Below are positions 54,711-63,454 of a stretch of DNA of 64,000 nt, in pieces. Each line of letters begins with the position of its first letter. Position 1 is the stretch's first letter. The translations under genes and the position numbers were made by a program. Location: contig NZ_FMAO01000001.1 in NCBI RefSeq assembly GCF_900094835.1, positions 62,001-126,000 of the forward strand, read 5' to 3'. The notes below the pieces were generated by a model, which saw nothing but the letters and a program-made list of their open reading frames with translations, had not been told where the DNA came from and did not search any database. The stretch is from Weissella bombi. Lineage in GTDB: Bacteria; Bacillota; Bacilli; Lactobacillales; Lactobacillaceae.

Positions 54711-54731
54711 ACTAATATTTATTAGTATAAT
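54711..54731 (+). promoter_or_regulatory. Regulator promoter with palindromic operator
   Basis: ACTAAT-ATTT-ATTAGT (54711-54726) is a palindrome with a four-base centre. It runs into the -10 TATAAT at 54726-54731. It is the natural autoregulatory site of the XRE-TPR regulator. Confidence 0.65.
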
Positions 54732-54755
54732 TGCCAAGCAGGGAGGGGCCTTTTT

Positions 54756-55607
54756 ATGACACTTTGTGAAAGAAATATTGCAGAGAGATTGGGATCAGTA
54801 ATTATAGATGGCAGAAAAAGAAGTGGCTTATCACAAAAAGACTTGGCACAAGATATCTGTTCTCAATCAATGATCAGCAGCATTGAGCATGGGAGCTATA
54901 TACCTAATGTGGTATTATTCATGCAACTGTGCAATCGTTTAAATATTAGGTTTGATGATTCTTTTTTAAAAACTGCCCTTGAAATAACTAGTAATGCTAA
55001 TTTCAGCACGCATGTTTTTGAATTGTGCAAAAGGCATAAATATGCGGAAATGATTGCTTATATGGATGAAGAGCAGGTTATAGATAGTTTACTTACTGTT
55101 AAGGATTTCCAAACTTATTATTACTACTATGGATGCGCCCTTTATCAATTAAAGCATGATGCGCTTGGGGCAAAACGTTATTTTACTACAGCAGCTCTAT
55201 ATAATGATTCGATTAAAAATCAGAATCCAAAGTCTGAAGTAGAAATATTGATTTTTAATGCGCTGGGGGTTGTTGAATTACAATTAGGTCATACGCAAAA
55301 AGCGTTGAATTATTTTTTAATTGCTCGTAAACATTTAGATTTGGAACAAAATAAGAGCGAAAATCTTAATGTTGTTAATTACCAATTTGGTATCGCATTA
55401 TATGACTTAACGGATTATGAAGAGGCGTTAAATGTTTTATTAGAAGGTTTTGATCGTGTACGTAAAAATGAATCTTATTTTATGTTACCTGAATATGCGT
55501 TGTTAATTATGAACTGTTATCAAAAAATGGGGAATAGAGCAGAGGCTAGTAGGTATAAAACACGGTATGAAGTATTTTCCGATATGGATGAAGAAAATGG
55601 GAAATAA
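54756..55607 (+). CDS. XRE-family regulator with TPR sensor domain (PlcR/Rgg type)
   Basis: 283 residues; AGGGAGGGG before the ATG. The helix-turn-helix 'LSQKDLAQDICSQSMISSIE' spans about residues 24-45. The remainder is about five TPR-like helix pairs ('YYYYGCALYQLKHDALGAKRYF', 'NYFLIARKH', 'ALYDLTDYEEALNVLLE'). Such proteins of the PlcR/Rgg/ComR group bind a short peptide or metabolite in the TPR hollow and switch target promoters. The target is likely the palindrome at 54711 and perhaps the repeats at 51408. A broken second copy lies at 44885. Confidence 0.85.
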   Translation: MTLCERNIAERLGSVIIDGRKRSGLSQKDLAQDICSQSMISSIEHGSYIPNVVLFMQLCNRLNIRFDDSFLKTALEITSNANFSTHVFELCKRHKYAEMIAYMDEEQVIDSLLTVKDFQTYYYYYGCALYQLKHDALGAKRYFTTAALYNDSIKNQNPKSEVEILIFNALGVVELQLGHTQKALNYFLIARKHLDLEQNKSENLNVVNYQFGIALYDLTDYEEALNVLLEGFDRVRKNESYFMLPEYALLIMNCYQKMGNRAEASRYKTRYEVFSDMDEENGK

Positions 55608-55842
55608 AATTAATACAAAAATACAAAGAATTGTAAAACGAGTTATAAAAAAAGAAGTTCCAGAGTCTGCTATCATCATGAATTGGCCTAGTCGAAATTG
55701 GACTGAAAATAATGTTCAAAAATTGTTCAATATTTACGAAATTTTTAGTTTAATAGAAGATGAATTTGATATTGAAATGCCAGTAGAATTTTATCCCAAA
55801 ACGGTGATGGACATTGAACAGAAGGTGGCAGAATTAATATGA
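55597..55842 (+). CDS. Acyl-carrier-like protein lacking the carrier serine
   Basis: About 81 residues from ATG 55597, overlapping the regulator's end by 11 bases; starts at 55567 or 55588 are possible. The C-terminal half 'LFNIYEIFSLIEDEFDIEMP' aligns with the ACP helix II region '(L)DSL-x-x-x-x-x-x-x-LEEEFDIEIP', with 'KTVMDIEQKV' after it. The aligned phosphopantetheine Ser is Asn, so it cannot be loaded in the usual way. It may be a docking or decoy partner for the next gene's ketoreductase. Identification is by pattern only. Confidence 0.6.
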   Translation: MGNKINTKIQRIVKRVIKKEVPESAIIMNWPSRNWTENNVQKLFNIYEIFSLIEDEFDIEMPVEFYPKTVMDIEQKVAELI

Positions 55843-56561
55843 GTGTAGTAGATACACAACGTACGATTTTAATTACAGGGGCTTCATCTGGTATTGGATT
55901 GGCGGTTGCAAAGAAATTTGATGAAGAAAATGTGCAATTAATATTACATTCGCATAGTCCAATTGCAAATGAGATCTTAAGTAAATTTAAAAATCCCGTT
56001 ATTAATATAGTATTTGATGTTTTGGATGATGAAATCATTAAATTGACTTTTAAAAAGTTGCAGCTTTCTCAAACGATTGACGTATTAGTTAATTCTGCGG
56101 GTATAAATATTGATAAATTGTTTGTTCAAATGTCAAATAATGAATTTGATAAGGTTTTAAGCACAAATTTTATGGGGACATCTAAAGTCATTGAGGCTGC
56201 ATTGCCTTTATTTAAAACGGGGTCTATGATTATTAATATAGCTTCAGTTATTGGTTTGTCAGGAAACATTGGTCAAACTAATTATGCTGCTTCAAAAGAT
56301 GCCACCCTGGCTTTAACTAAATATTTAGCAGAACAGTATGCAAAAAAAGGTATATTAGTTAATGCAGTGTCGCCGGGTATGATAAAGACTAAAATGACAG
56401 ATGGCATGACTGAAAAAATGAGAAATTACGCTGAAAGTATTATTCCATTAAAACGTTTTGGTACACCTGAAGAAGTAGCTGAATTGGTTAATTTATTATC
56501 TAAAATGACCTATGTTACGGGACAAAACTTTATTATAGATGGTGGCTTATACATGACATAA
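55839..56561 (+). CDS. FabG-like short-chain dehydrogenase (3-oxoacyl reductase type)
   Basis: 240 residues; overlaps the ACP-like gene by four bases, with AGAAGGTGG upstream. 'ILITGASSGIGLAVA' is the cofactor loop, 'LVNSAGI' is the NAG motif, the Ser is in 'NIASVIG', and 'YAASK' is the catalytic Tyr-x-x-x-Lys. 'VNAVSPGMIKTKMT' is the classical FabG helix region. It reduces a beta-keto group with NADPH. The primary fatty-acid FabG is normally in the fab operon, so this is an extra, cluster-specific paralogue. Confidence 0.9.
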   Translation: MSVVDTQRTILITGASSGIGLAVAKKFDEENVQLILHSHSPIANEILSKFKNPVINIVFDVLDDEIIKLTFKKLQLSQTIDVLVNSAGINIDKLFVQMSNNEFDKVLSTNFMGTSKVIEAALPLFKTGSMIINIASVIGLSGNIGQTNYAASKDATLALTKYLAEQYAKKGILVNAVSPGMIKTKMTDGMTEKMRNYAESIIPLKRFGTPEEVAELVNLLSKMTYVTGQNFIIDGGLYMT

Positions 56562-56732
56562 AATTTAGAACAGATACATATCTATATATTGAGATATGTT
56601 GTGACTATTTTGGTTAACATTGTTTAATGTGTTTATTGACAATTAGTAATTAATAAAAATAGTTTAGAACTTTGCTAAGTTGGTGATTTTAATAAAATAT
56701 TCTTACGTTACTTACTGTAATTAGTCTAGACG

Positions 56733-56766
56733 GCGCCTCGTGGATTCATAGCACGGGGCTTTTTTG
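56733..56766 (+). terminator. Terminator of the ribB-fabG-like cluster
   Basis: GCCTCGTG (56734) pairs with CACGGGGC (56752-56759), followed by six T. Confidence 0.8.
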
Positions 56767-57044
56767 ATTTCGAACAAATTATGGTGTAGTTCATGGTTAG
56801 TGGAAATGATATAGCAAAACATAGTATACACGGTTTATCTCTTTGGAAGATATAGATACACCAGAGAAATTAATCATACGGGTTAAAGGCGGTGGCTGAC
56901 TTTTCATTAGAAAGAGGGTGATGCCTATGAATGTGATTCATGGACACCAGAATCTAATAAAAGGTAAGTGGTCAAACATCACACGGATTCTAAGTCAGTT
57001 AAATTTTCGTTATGCTTAATTTATCAAAAAGAAACGGAAATTTT
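56767..57044. other. IS-adjacent region with toxin-like leader
   Basis: About 56895-56925 reads TTTTCATTAGAAAGAGGGTG then ATGCCT, a leader like that of small TxpA/holin-type type I toxin genes of lactobacilli. The frame that follows is not hydrophobic, so no toxin is encoded. Low certainty. Confidence 0.25.
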
Positions 57045-57939
57045 ATGATGACACAGAAAACCCAGGCACTCATAGTACCAGATGGTCGAACGACAAAAAC
57101 TATTTACGATGAAGTCAATCATAATCGTCGTCGACCTGATATTACATTGGCTAAATTCCCCTATGAGCCTGAATATGCAAATTGGTTAGCAGCACAAAAA
57201 AGAAAGTATCGTAAATTAGGAAAAATTCAAACTAAGCCAGGCGCATTAAAACGAATTAAGACAGCAATTGATGATAAAAAATGGACCATTCCAATGATTG
57301 CGAATAAGGTGGCAGGCGCGCCCTCAGAACCCACTTTGTATCGTTATTTGAAAAAAGGGATTGATGAGTTGGCAAATTATCAAAAGGCCAAATATCACGT
57401 GAAACGACCCTCACTGCGCGCAATTATGCGTTCGAATCATGAAAGTGATTTTATGAGGGAACATTCCATTGATCAGCGACCAGAATATATTATTCAAAGA
57501 AAAAAGTACGATCATTGGGAAATGGATTGTATTGACTCTATAAAAGGCGTTAAAGCGTCAATATTAGTTTTTTTAGAGAGAAAAACACGGTATATAGAGC
57601 TCTATAAAATTAATAGTAAGAATAGTCCACAAATTCGATTAGCCACTGAACAGTTTTTAGAACGGCATGTTGATGAAGTCAAATCAATCACAACTGATCG
57701 AGGTCATGCGTTCACAAACTTTGATGTGATGTCATTGATTTCAAAACATCAGGTGAATATGTATTTTACGCATGCGTATAAGTCCATCTGAAAAAGGTAG
57801 TATCGAGCGTGCAAACCGTGATATTAGATAATTCTTTCCAAAAAAGAAAAGTTTATATGCAATTACGCCCGCGCATGTTAAAGAGGTGCAACAGGCACAA
57901 ATTCATCGCAAGAAGAAACAAATGCAAAAAAAGTTATAA
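57045..57939 (+). pseudogene. Relic IS30-family transposase
   Basis: The frame from 57045 encodes 'HWEMDCIDSIKG' (first Asp of the DDE site) and 'SITTDRGHAF' (second Asp). It breaks near 57790. The third acidic motif appears in another frame as 'GSIERANRDIR', followed directly by a stop and then another shifted segment ending at 57939. The N-terminal DNA-binding part is also abnormal. Thus the element is dead. Terminal inverted repeats were not found. Confidence 0.85.
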
Positions 57940-58264
57940 ATGATGCAAATAAAGAAAAAGCAAGTAATTAAAAAAGTGCCAATTTTGGGAAGGAATGTAA
58001 TCAAATTGTAAAATGCGCTGAAACATCAGTGTTATCAACGCTTTGAGCATAATTGTCTCTATTTAAAAAAATTTATAGTTAAATACTTGACAATTCCTTT
58101 TGCAATTTAGTTTACATAATATCTGTACAAGATTTTAAGAACCCTATCATAACAATCTTTCTGAGTTTTCATAGGGGTTGACAAGATACTTGCATATTAA
58201 TTATTCAAGCGTATAATTATAGGAGCTGGAAAAGTTCATTTTTGTAGAACGGAGGTGATATGTT
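57940..58264. other. dnaG upstream region
   Basis: About 325 bases. An inverted pair AACCCTAT (58139) and ATAGGGGTT (58171) flanks a 24-base AT-rich loop; TTGACA directly follows it at 58178. Another TTGACA is at 58087. A consensus TATAAT is at 58212-58217 but is not correctly spaced from either TTGACA. No gene is seen. Confidence 0.5.
58212..58217 (+). promoter_or_regulatory. -10 element before dnaG
   Basis: TATAAT, 48 bases before the dnaG start; the -35 is uncertain. Confidence 0.45.
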
Positions 58265-60133
58265 ATGGCTAAAATTCCTCAGCAGCTTGTAGAAGAAGTG
58301 CGGGAACGTGTCAACATTGTTGATGTTGTTTCACCATATGTACAGTTAAAGAAACAAGGACGTAATCTGTTTGGTAAATGTCCTTTTCATGAGGAACGCA
58401 CACCTTCATTCTCTGTTAATGAAGAGAAACAAATTTTCCATTGCTTTTCGTGTGGACGAGGAGGGAATGCTTTTAGCTTTTTAATGGAAGTTGAAAACAT
58501 ATCATTTCCGCAAGCTGTTTTAAAGCTTGCCCCACAGGCAGGTGTAGATATAGATGATTCGTATCTAGATAATCAATCTAATGTGCAAGTTGATTCAGAA
58601 ACAAAAGCTTTACGTGAGTTGTATGCTGAAGCAACTAAGTTATACCATCATTTGTTGGTTAATACGGATTCGGGTGAGCAAGCTTTAGCGTACTTAACAT
58701 CTCGTGGGTTAGATGAATCGACAATTGATGCATTTATGCTTGGTTATGCACCTGAAGGAAATATTCTATATGAATACTTTCAAACGCAAAAAATTGATTA
58801 TCAATTGTTACGTAAATCAGAGTTGTTTGTTGAATGGTCTGATGGTAGTTTACATGATCGATTTACTGATCGTGTTTTGTTTACGATTAGAGATAGCAGC
58901 GGTCATCCGATTGCCTTTTCGGGTCGTAAATTGACGAGTGATGATGATATTCCAAAGTATGTTAATTCTCCAGAAAGTCCTTTATTTAATAAGTCAAACG
59001 AGCTTTTTAATTTAGATTTAGCAAAAGATACTATTAAAAAGCAAAAAACGGTTATTTTATTTGAAGGTTTTATGGATGTTATTGCTGCGTTCCAATCGGG
59101 AGTTGTAAATGGTGTCGCATCGATGGGAACATCGTTAACGGTAGAACAGGTACAACAATTATCTCGATTGGCCGATAAGATTAGCATTACGTATGATTCC
59201 GATATGGCTGGTCAAAAGGCAACTAAACGTGCTCTCGATTTGATTGCACAGCACAGTCGTTTATCTACACAAGTTATCCATATACCTGATAATCAAGATC
59301 CGGATGAATATTTGCGATCAAATGATGCTGATGCATTTAAACAAGTGATGACGCATAATATTGAAGATCCTGTTACATTTAATTTACGTTATCTTCAAAT
59401 TGATCGTAACTTAAATAATCAAACAGAATTTTTTGCTTATATTAGTGATGCGCTTGGGGTTATTGCAACTGTTGAAGAACCAGTTGTTCGTGAACGTTTT
59501 TTACGGCAAATGGCAAATGAGTTTGAGCTAAGCTATGAAGCTTTACAAGATCAGATTCGACCGCTACTATTGCGTCGTCAAGCACAACAACCATCTAATC
59601 AGCGATATCAGCAACAAAAAAGGGCAAATGATAGTTCTCAAGCTTATAGCAACACAAGTAATGTCACCGTTAAACGGAATGTTTCGCGTGTTGAAAAAGC
59701 AGAACAAATTTTATTTGCATGGATGTTGCATGATAACGATGTTTGGTTACAGGTCACAAATTATGCAGGATTTTCATTTCAAGATGTATCATATGAAACT
59801 TTATTTATGATTGCTATGGCATATCGTCAGGAACACCAACAAGAGCCAATTAATGACATGGCTGCATTTATGGATTATGTCCAAAAGCCTGAGTTAACAC
59901 GTATTTTGGCCTCTTTGGCAGATGTTGACCCACAGTTATTTAATGATCGTGATCAAGTTGTAGAGTATATTAATGTTATTAATAACGAAGCACCTTTGGA
60001 AGAACGAATTCGGCAATTATCTCGTGAAATTAAAGAAGCTAATCAACTTCAAGATAAAGCACGTGTTGCCCAATTAAGTGTGACATATTTAGCTGCATTA
60101 AAAGAAAAGCAAAGTAAGAATACAAAACATTAA
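58265..60133 (+). CDS. dnaG: DNA primase
   Basis: 622 residues with GGAGGTGAT upstream. A CHC2-type zinc finger ('[11 protein letters not shown]' and '[10 protein letters not shown]') is at about residues 38-65. The TOPRIM domain shows '[12 protein letters not shown]' and '[11 protein letters not shown]'. The C-terminal helicase-binding domain follows a Gln-rich linker near 440-460. It makes RNA primers for replication. Starts a dnaG-rpoD operon. Confidence 0.95.
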   Translation: MAKIPQQLVEEVRERVNIVDVVSPYVQLKKQGRNLFGKCPFHEERTPSFSVNEEKQIFHCFSCGRGGNAFSFLMEVENISFPQAVLKLAPQAGVDIDDSYLDNQSNVQVDSETKALRELYAEATKLYHHLLVNTDSGEQALAYLTSRGLDESTIDAFMLGYAPEGNILYEYFQTQKIDYQLLRKSELFVEWSDGSLHDRFTDRVLFTIRDSSGHPIAFSGRKLTSDDDIPKYVNSPESPLFNKSNELFNLDLAKDTIKKQKTVILFEGFMDVIAAFQSGVVNGVASMGTSLTVEQVQQLSRLADKISITYDSDMAGQKATKRALDLIAQHSRLSTQVIHIPDNQDPDEYLRSNDADAFKQVMTHNIEDPVTFNLRYLQIDRNLNNQTEFFAYISDALGVIATVEEPVVRERFLRQMANEFELSYEALQDQIRPLLLRRQAQQPSNQRYQQQKRANDSSQAYSNTSNVTVKRNVSRVEKAEQILFAWMLHDNDVWLQVTNYAGFSFQDVSYETLFMIAMAYRQEHQQEPINDMAAFMDYVQKPELTRILASLADVDPQLFNDRDQVVEYINVINNEAPLEERIRQLSREIKEANQLQDKARVAQLSVTYLAALKEKQSKNTKH

Positions 60134-60143
60134 GGAGTTTAGA

Positions 60144-61274
60144 ATGGCTGCAAAGAAAAAAGAAGAAAAATCTTTTAGTAAAGTAGACTTTGATAAGGCT
60201 GTTAAAGGTATTATCAAGGAATTTAAAAAAGATAAGCAAATCAAGGAAGTTGATTTACAAAAAGCTGTCGTTAAACCTATGGCTTTGAATGCTGACCAAA
60301 TTGATGACTTGTATGACAAAGTTGAATCTGCTGGTATCTCTATTGTTGATGACAAGGGTGAGCCAACAGCACGTGCCTTGGAAAACAAGAAGACAAAGCT
60401 ATCAGAAAAAGAGCTTAAGCAAGCAGCTGATGCACCAACTGGTATGAAGATCAATGATCCTGTTCGTATGTACTTGAAGGAAATTGGTCGTGTATCATTG
60501 CTAACAGGACCTGAAGAGGTTGCTTTAGCTGAAAGAATTGAAGCTGGGGACGAATCAGCTAAGCAAGAATTGGCCGAAGCCAACTTGCGTTTGGTAGTTT
60601 CAATTGCTAAGCGTTATGTTGGTCGTGGTATGCAATTCCTTGATTTGATCCAAGAAGGAAACATGGGATTGATGAAGGCCGTTGAAAAGTTCGATTACCG
60701 TAAAGGATTCAAATTTTCAACGTATGCAACGTGGTGGATTCGTCAGGCAATTACTCGTGCAATTGCTGACCAAGCACGTACCATTCGTATTCCAGTTCAC
60801 ATGGTTGAAACAATCAACAAATTGATTCGTATTCAACGTAACTTGCTACAAGACTTGGGACGTGAACCAACACCTGAAGAAATTGGTGCCGAGATGGATG
60901 TTCCAACTGAGAAGGTTCGCGATATTTTGAAGATTGCACAAGAACCAGTATCATTGGAAACACCTATTGGTGAAGAGGATGATTCACACTTGGGAGACTT
61001 CATTGAAGACAATGAAGCTGTATCACCAGCTGATTCAGCAGCTTACCAAATGTTAAAGGAACAATTAGAATCAGTTTTGGATACGTTAACAGATCGTGAA
61101 GAAAACGTTCTTCGTTTACGTTTTGGACTTGAAGATGGTCGTACACGTACACTAGAAGAAGTTGGTAAAGTATTCGGTGTTACACGCGAACGTATTCGAC
61201 AAATTGAAGCAAAAGCGTTGCGTAAGTTGCGCCATCCATCACGTTCAAAGCAATTACGTGATTTCTTGGACTAA
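60144..61274 (+). CDS. rpoD: Primary sigma factor RpoD
   Basis: 376 residues, ten bases after dnaG, with AAGGAG upstream. Region 1.2-2 ('[11 protein letters not shown]', '[21 protein letters not shown]', '[14 protein letters not shown]') and region 4 ('[20 protein letters not shown]') are intact. Region 1.1 is short, as in lactobacilli. It directs RNA polymerase to vegetative promoters. Confidence 0.96.
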   Translation: MAAKKKEEKSFSKVDFDKAVKGIIKEFKKDKQIKEVDLQKAVVKPMALNADQIDDLYDKVESAGISIVDDKGEPTARALENKKTKLSEKELKQAADAPTGMKINDPVRMYLKEIGRVSLLTGPEEVALAERIEAGDESAKQELAEANLRLVVSIAKRYVGRGMQFLDLIQEGNMGLMKAVEKFDYRKGFKFSTYATWWIRQAITRAIADQARTIRIPVHMVETINKLIRIQRNLLQDLGREPTPEEIGAEMDVPTEKVRDILKIAQEPVSLETPIGEEDDSHLGDFIEDNEAVSPADSAAYQMLKEQLESVLDTLTDREENVLRLRFGLEDGRTRTLEEVGKVFGVTRERIRQIEAKALRKLRHPSRSKQLRDFLD

Positions 61275-61295
61275 GCAATAAATAGCGACAATAAT

Positions 61296-61339
61296 AGAGT
61301 GGTTTAACTATATTTATGTAGTTAAAACCACTCTTTTTA
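61296..61339 (+). terminator. Terminator after rpoD
   Basis: AGAGTGGTTTAACTA pairs with TAGTTAAAACCACTCT, then a T-run. Confidence 0.85.
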
Positions 61340-61383
61340 AATAAAAATTGATTTTGATGTTTAAAAAAGAGAGGAGTGTCTAT

Positions 61384-62604
61384 ATGGCAGAAAACCAATC
61401 AAAACTGGCAAACTTTAGTTTTCCATTACTAGCATCGAACTTTGCATCTGTCTTTGGGGATGGTGTATACCGTTTTGGACTAAACTGGTTTTTGGTAGCG
61501 AGTTATGGAAATGCCCAAATTTTAGGCTTGTTAACTGGATTTGGTTTCGTAGTTTATGTGCTAAATGATATTTTTGTTGGCTCAATTCTTGATAGATTTA
61601 ATCGTAAAATTGTTTTACTCTGCGCTGATTCGTTAGGAGCAATTGGCGCCTTAAGTTTATCGTTTTTTATAGATCCAGCGAAACCGCAAATATGGATTTT
61701 GTTTGTTTTAACCTTCATCTTAAATGTTGACGTGTCTTATTCGTATCCTGCAACGCGTGCAATTTTACCAAATGTTATCAATAAACACTCATTAGCTAGT
61801 TTCAACGCTTGGGCAAGTGCTGCATTTTCAACAGGGCAGGCTCTTGGACCACTTGTCGGTGGGTTACTATTGCATTTGGAATGGATTGATTTAAGAACAT
61901 TTTTACAAATATTAGGTTTGATGTTGTTAACAACGGTGCTATTTAACTTAGCGATTAAATATTTCCCAGAAGCAAAGGATGATAGTGGATCAGAACCATT
62001 TTTAAAAAGCTTAATAGACGGATTCCGCTATGTTCAAAAGTCGCCTAAACTATTTGAATCGATGCTACTAACAATTTGGACAAACTTTTTCTTTGAAGGT
62101 TTTATTTTAGCTATGCCGTACTTAATTCAGCATAGTTATCATGGGACAGCAACTAGTTATTCAACAGCATTAACGTTAGCAGCAGTTGCTGGTGTTTTAG
62201 TCAGTGTTTTGTTGGCTAGATTTCCAACTTTTAATACGCTTGAATCAATGTATCGTGATTTCTATATATTGGGTGCTGCATTTATTATTACGACATTCTT
62301 TAGACAGTTATGGATATTTATTATCTTAGTCATTTTGTATGGATTTGCACGATCAGCCTTTGTTATTAAAATTAATACCGTACGTCAACAAGCTAGTTCA
62401 CCAGCATATTTGGGGCGAGTATTTGGGATTTCATTCTTTGCGACTGACTTATTTGCACCATTAATTACGATTTCATTGGGATATGGTGTCTCAATTATGG
62501 GAGCGTGGACGCTCTTTGTGTTAGGGGCATTGTTGTTGCTTGGGATGATGGCAATTAAAGTTTTGAGTAAACGTCACGAACGTAAGATAACGAGAATTTC
62601 TTAA
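61384..62604 (+). CDS. MFS transporter
   Basis: 406 residues from ATG 61384, which has GAGAGGAG upstream; the longer frame to 61348 passes through the ribosome site. There are about 12 membrane segments, with 'GSILDRFNRKIVLL' as the MFS loop 2-3 motif. It resembles macrolide-efflux-like (MFS_3) exporters. Substrate unknown. Monocistronic. Confidence 0.85.
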   Translation: MAENQSKLANFSFPLLASNFASVFGDGVYRFGLNWFLVASYGNAQILGLLTGFGFVVYVLNDIFVGSILDRFNRKIVLLCADSLGAIGALSLSFFIDPAKPQIWILFVLTFILNVDVSYSYPATRAILPNVINKHSLASFNAWASAAFSTGQALGPLVGGLLLHLEWIDLRTFLQILGLMLLTTVLFNLAIKYFPEAKDDSGSEPFLKSLIDGFRYVQKSPKLFESMLLTIWTNFFFEGFILAMPYLIQHSYHGTATSYSTALTLAAVAGVLVSVLLARFPTFNTLESMYRDFYILGAAFIITTFFRQLWIFIILVILYGFARSAFVIKINTVRQQASSPAYLGRVFGISFFATDLFAPLITISLGYGVSIMGAWTLFVLGALLLLGMMAIKVLSKRHERKITRIS

Positions 62605-62722
62605 AAATAAGTGAATGGTCATTTATTTTAGGGTGATATATATGTTTTATATTCACAATATCAAGCAAATTCGTTAATTTTCGTGGTAAACTTATAATTA
62701 ATATATGACATGGGAGTTTATT

Positions 62723-63436
62723 ATGACAAAAGTTTTGGTCGTTGATGATGAACCATCATTACAAACTTTACTAACGTATAATTTGAAAAAAGTTGGCTTT
62801 GACGTCGTTTCTGCAACAGATGGTAAACAGGCCTTAGAAATCATTCATCAGAACGATATTGATGTTGTGTTATTGGATGTGATGCTACCAGAAATAAGTG
62901 GTGTTGATGTAACGCGTGAACTACGCGCAGAAAAAAATCAGATACCTATCATTATGTTGACTGCTTTAGACGATGAAGTTGATAAAGTCGTTGGTTTAGA
63001 AATTGGGGCGGACGATTACGTTACGAAGCCTTTTAGCCCACGAGAAGTCATTGCTCGCGTACATGCTGTTTTGCGTCGCTTTAATCAAAAATCGGAAACA
63101 TCCCCCGAAGATAGCGTTAAACATATACAGTCATACGGTCGCTTGTCGATCGATTTTGATAAGATGGTCGTGCAATTTGATGGTGAAATTGTTAAATTGA
63201 CACCAAAAGAATACGAATTACTGGCATACATGGCTGAAAGAGAGGGACGTGTGTTAAGCCGTGAAACGATTTTGGATGGTGTTTGGGGCTATGAATTTTC
63301 TGGACCAGATACTCGAATGGTGGATATGCATTTATCACATTTGCGCGATAAAATTGAATTAGATCCAAAACACCCTGTATATTTAAAGACCGTGCGCGGA
63401 TTTGGGTACCGTTTTGATCGTTCTCATGATGAATAA
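62723..63436 (+). CDS. OmpR/PhoB-family response regulator
   Basis: 237 residues from ATG 62723, with TGGGAG before it. The receiver has 'VDDEPSLQ', the phospho-Asp in 'VVLLDVMLPE' and 'VTKPFSP' (Lys). The C-terminal winged helix 'LTPKEYELLAYMAEREGRVL' and 'TVRGFGYRF' bind DNA. It is cotranscribed with a histidine kinase and matches PhoP-type regulators of Gram-positive bacteria; phosphate control is probable but not shown. Confidence 0.9.
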   Translation: MTKVLVVDDEPSLQTLLTYNLKKVGFDVVSATDGKQALEIIHQNDIDVVLLDVMLPEISGVDVTRELRAEKNQIPIIMLTALDDEVDKVVGLEIGADDYVTKPFSPREVIARVHAVLRRFNQKSETSPEDSVKHIQSYGRLSIDFDKMVVQFDGEIVKLTPKEYELLAYMAEREGRVLSRETILDGVWGYEFSGPDTRMVDMHLSHLRDKIELDPKHPVYLKTVRGFGYRFDRSHDE

Positions 63437-63454
63437 ACATGAAGGGATTAGAAT

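Noticed and set aside
56895-56990. Possible small type I toxin gene
   Set aside because: The leader resembles one, but the frame after ATGCCTATG is not hydrophobic and lacks the toxin pattern.
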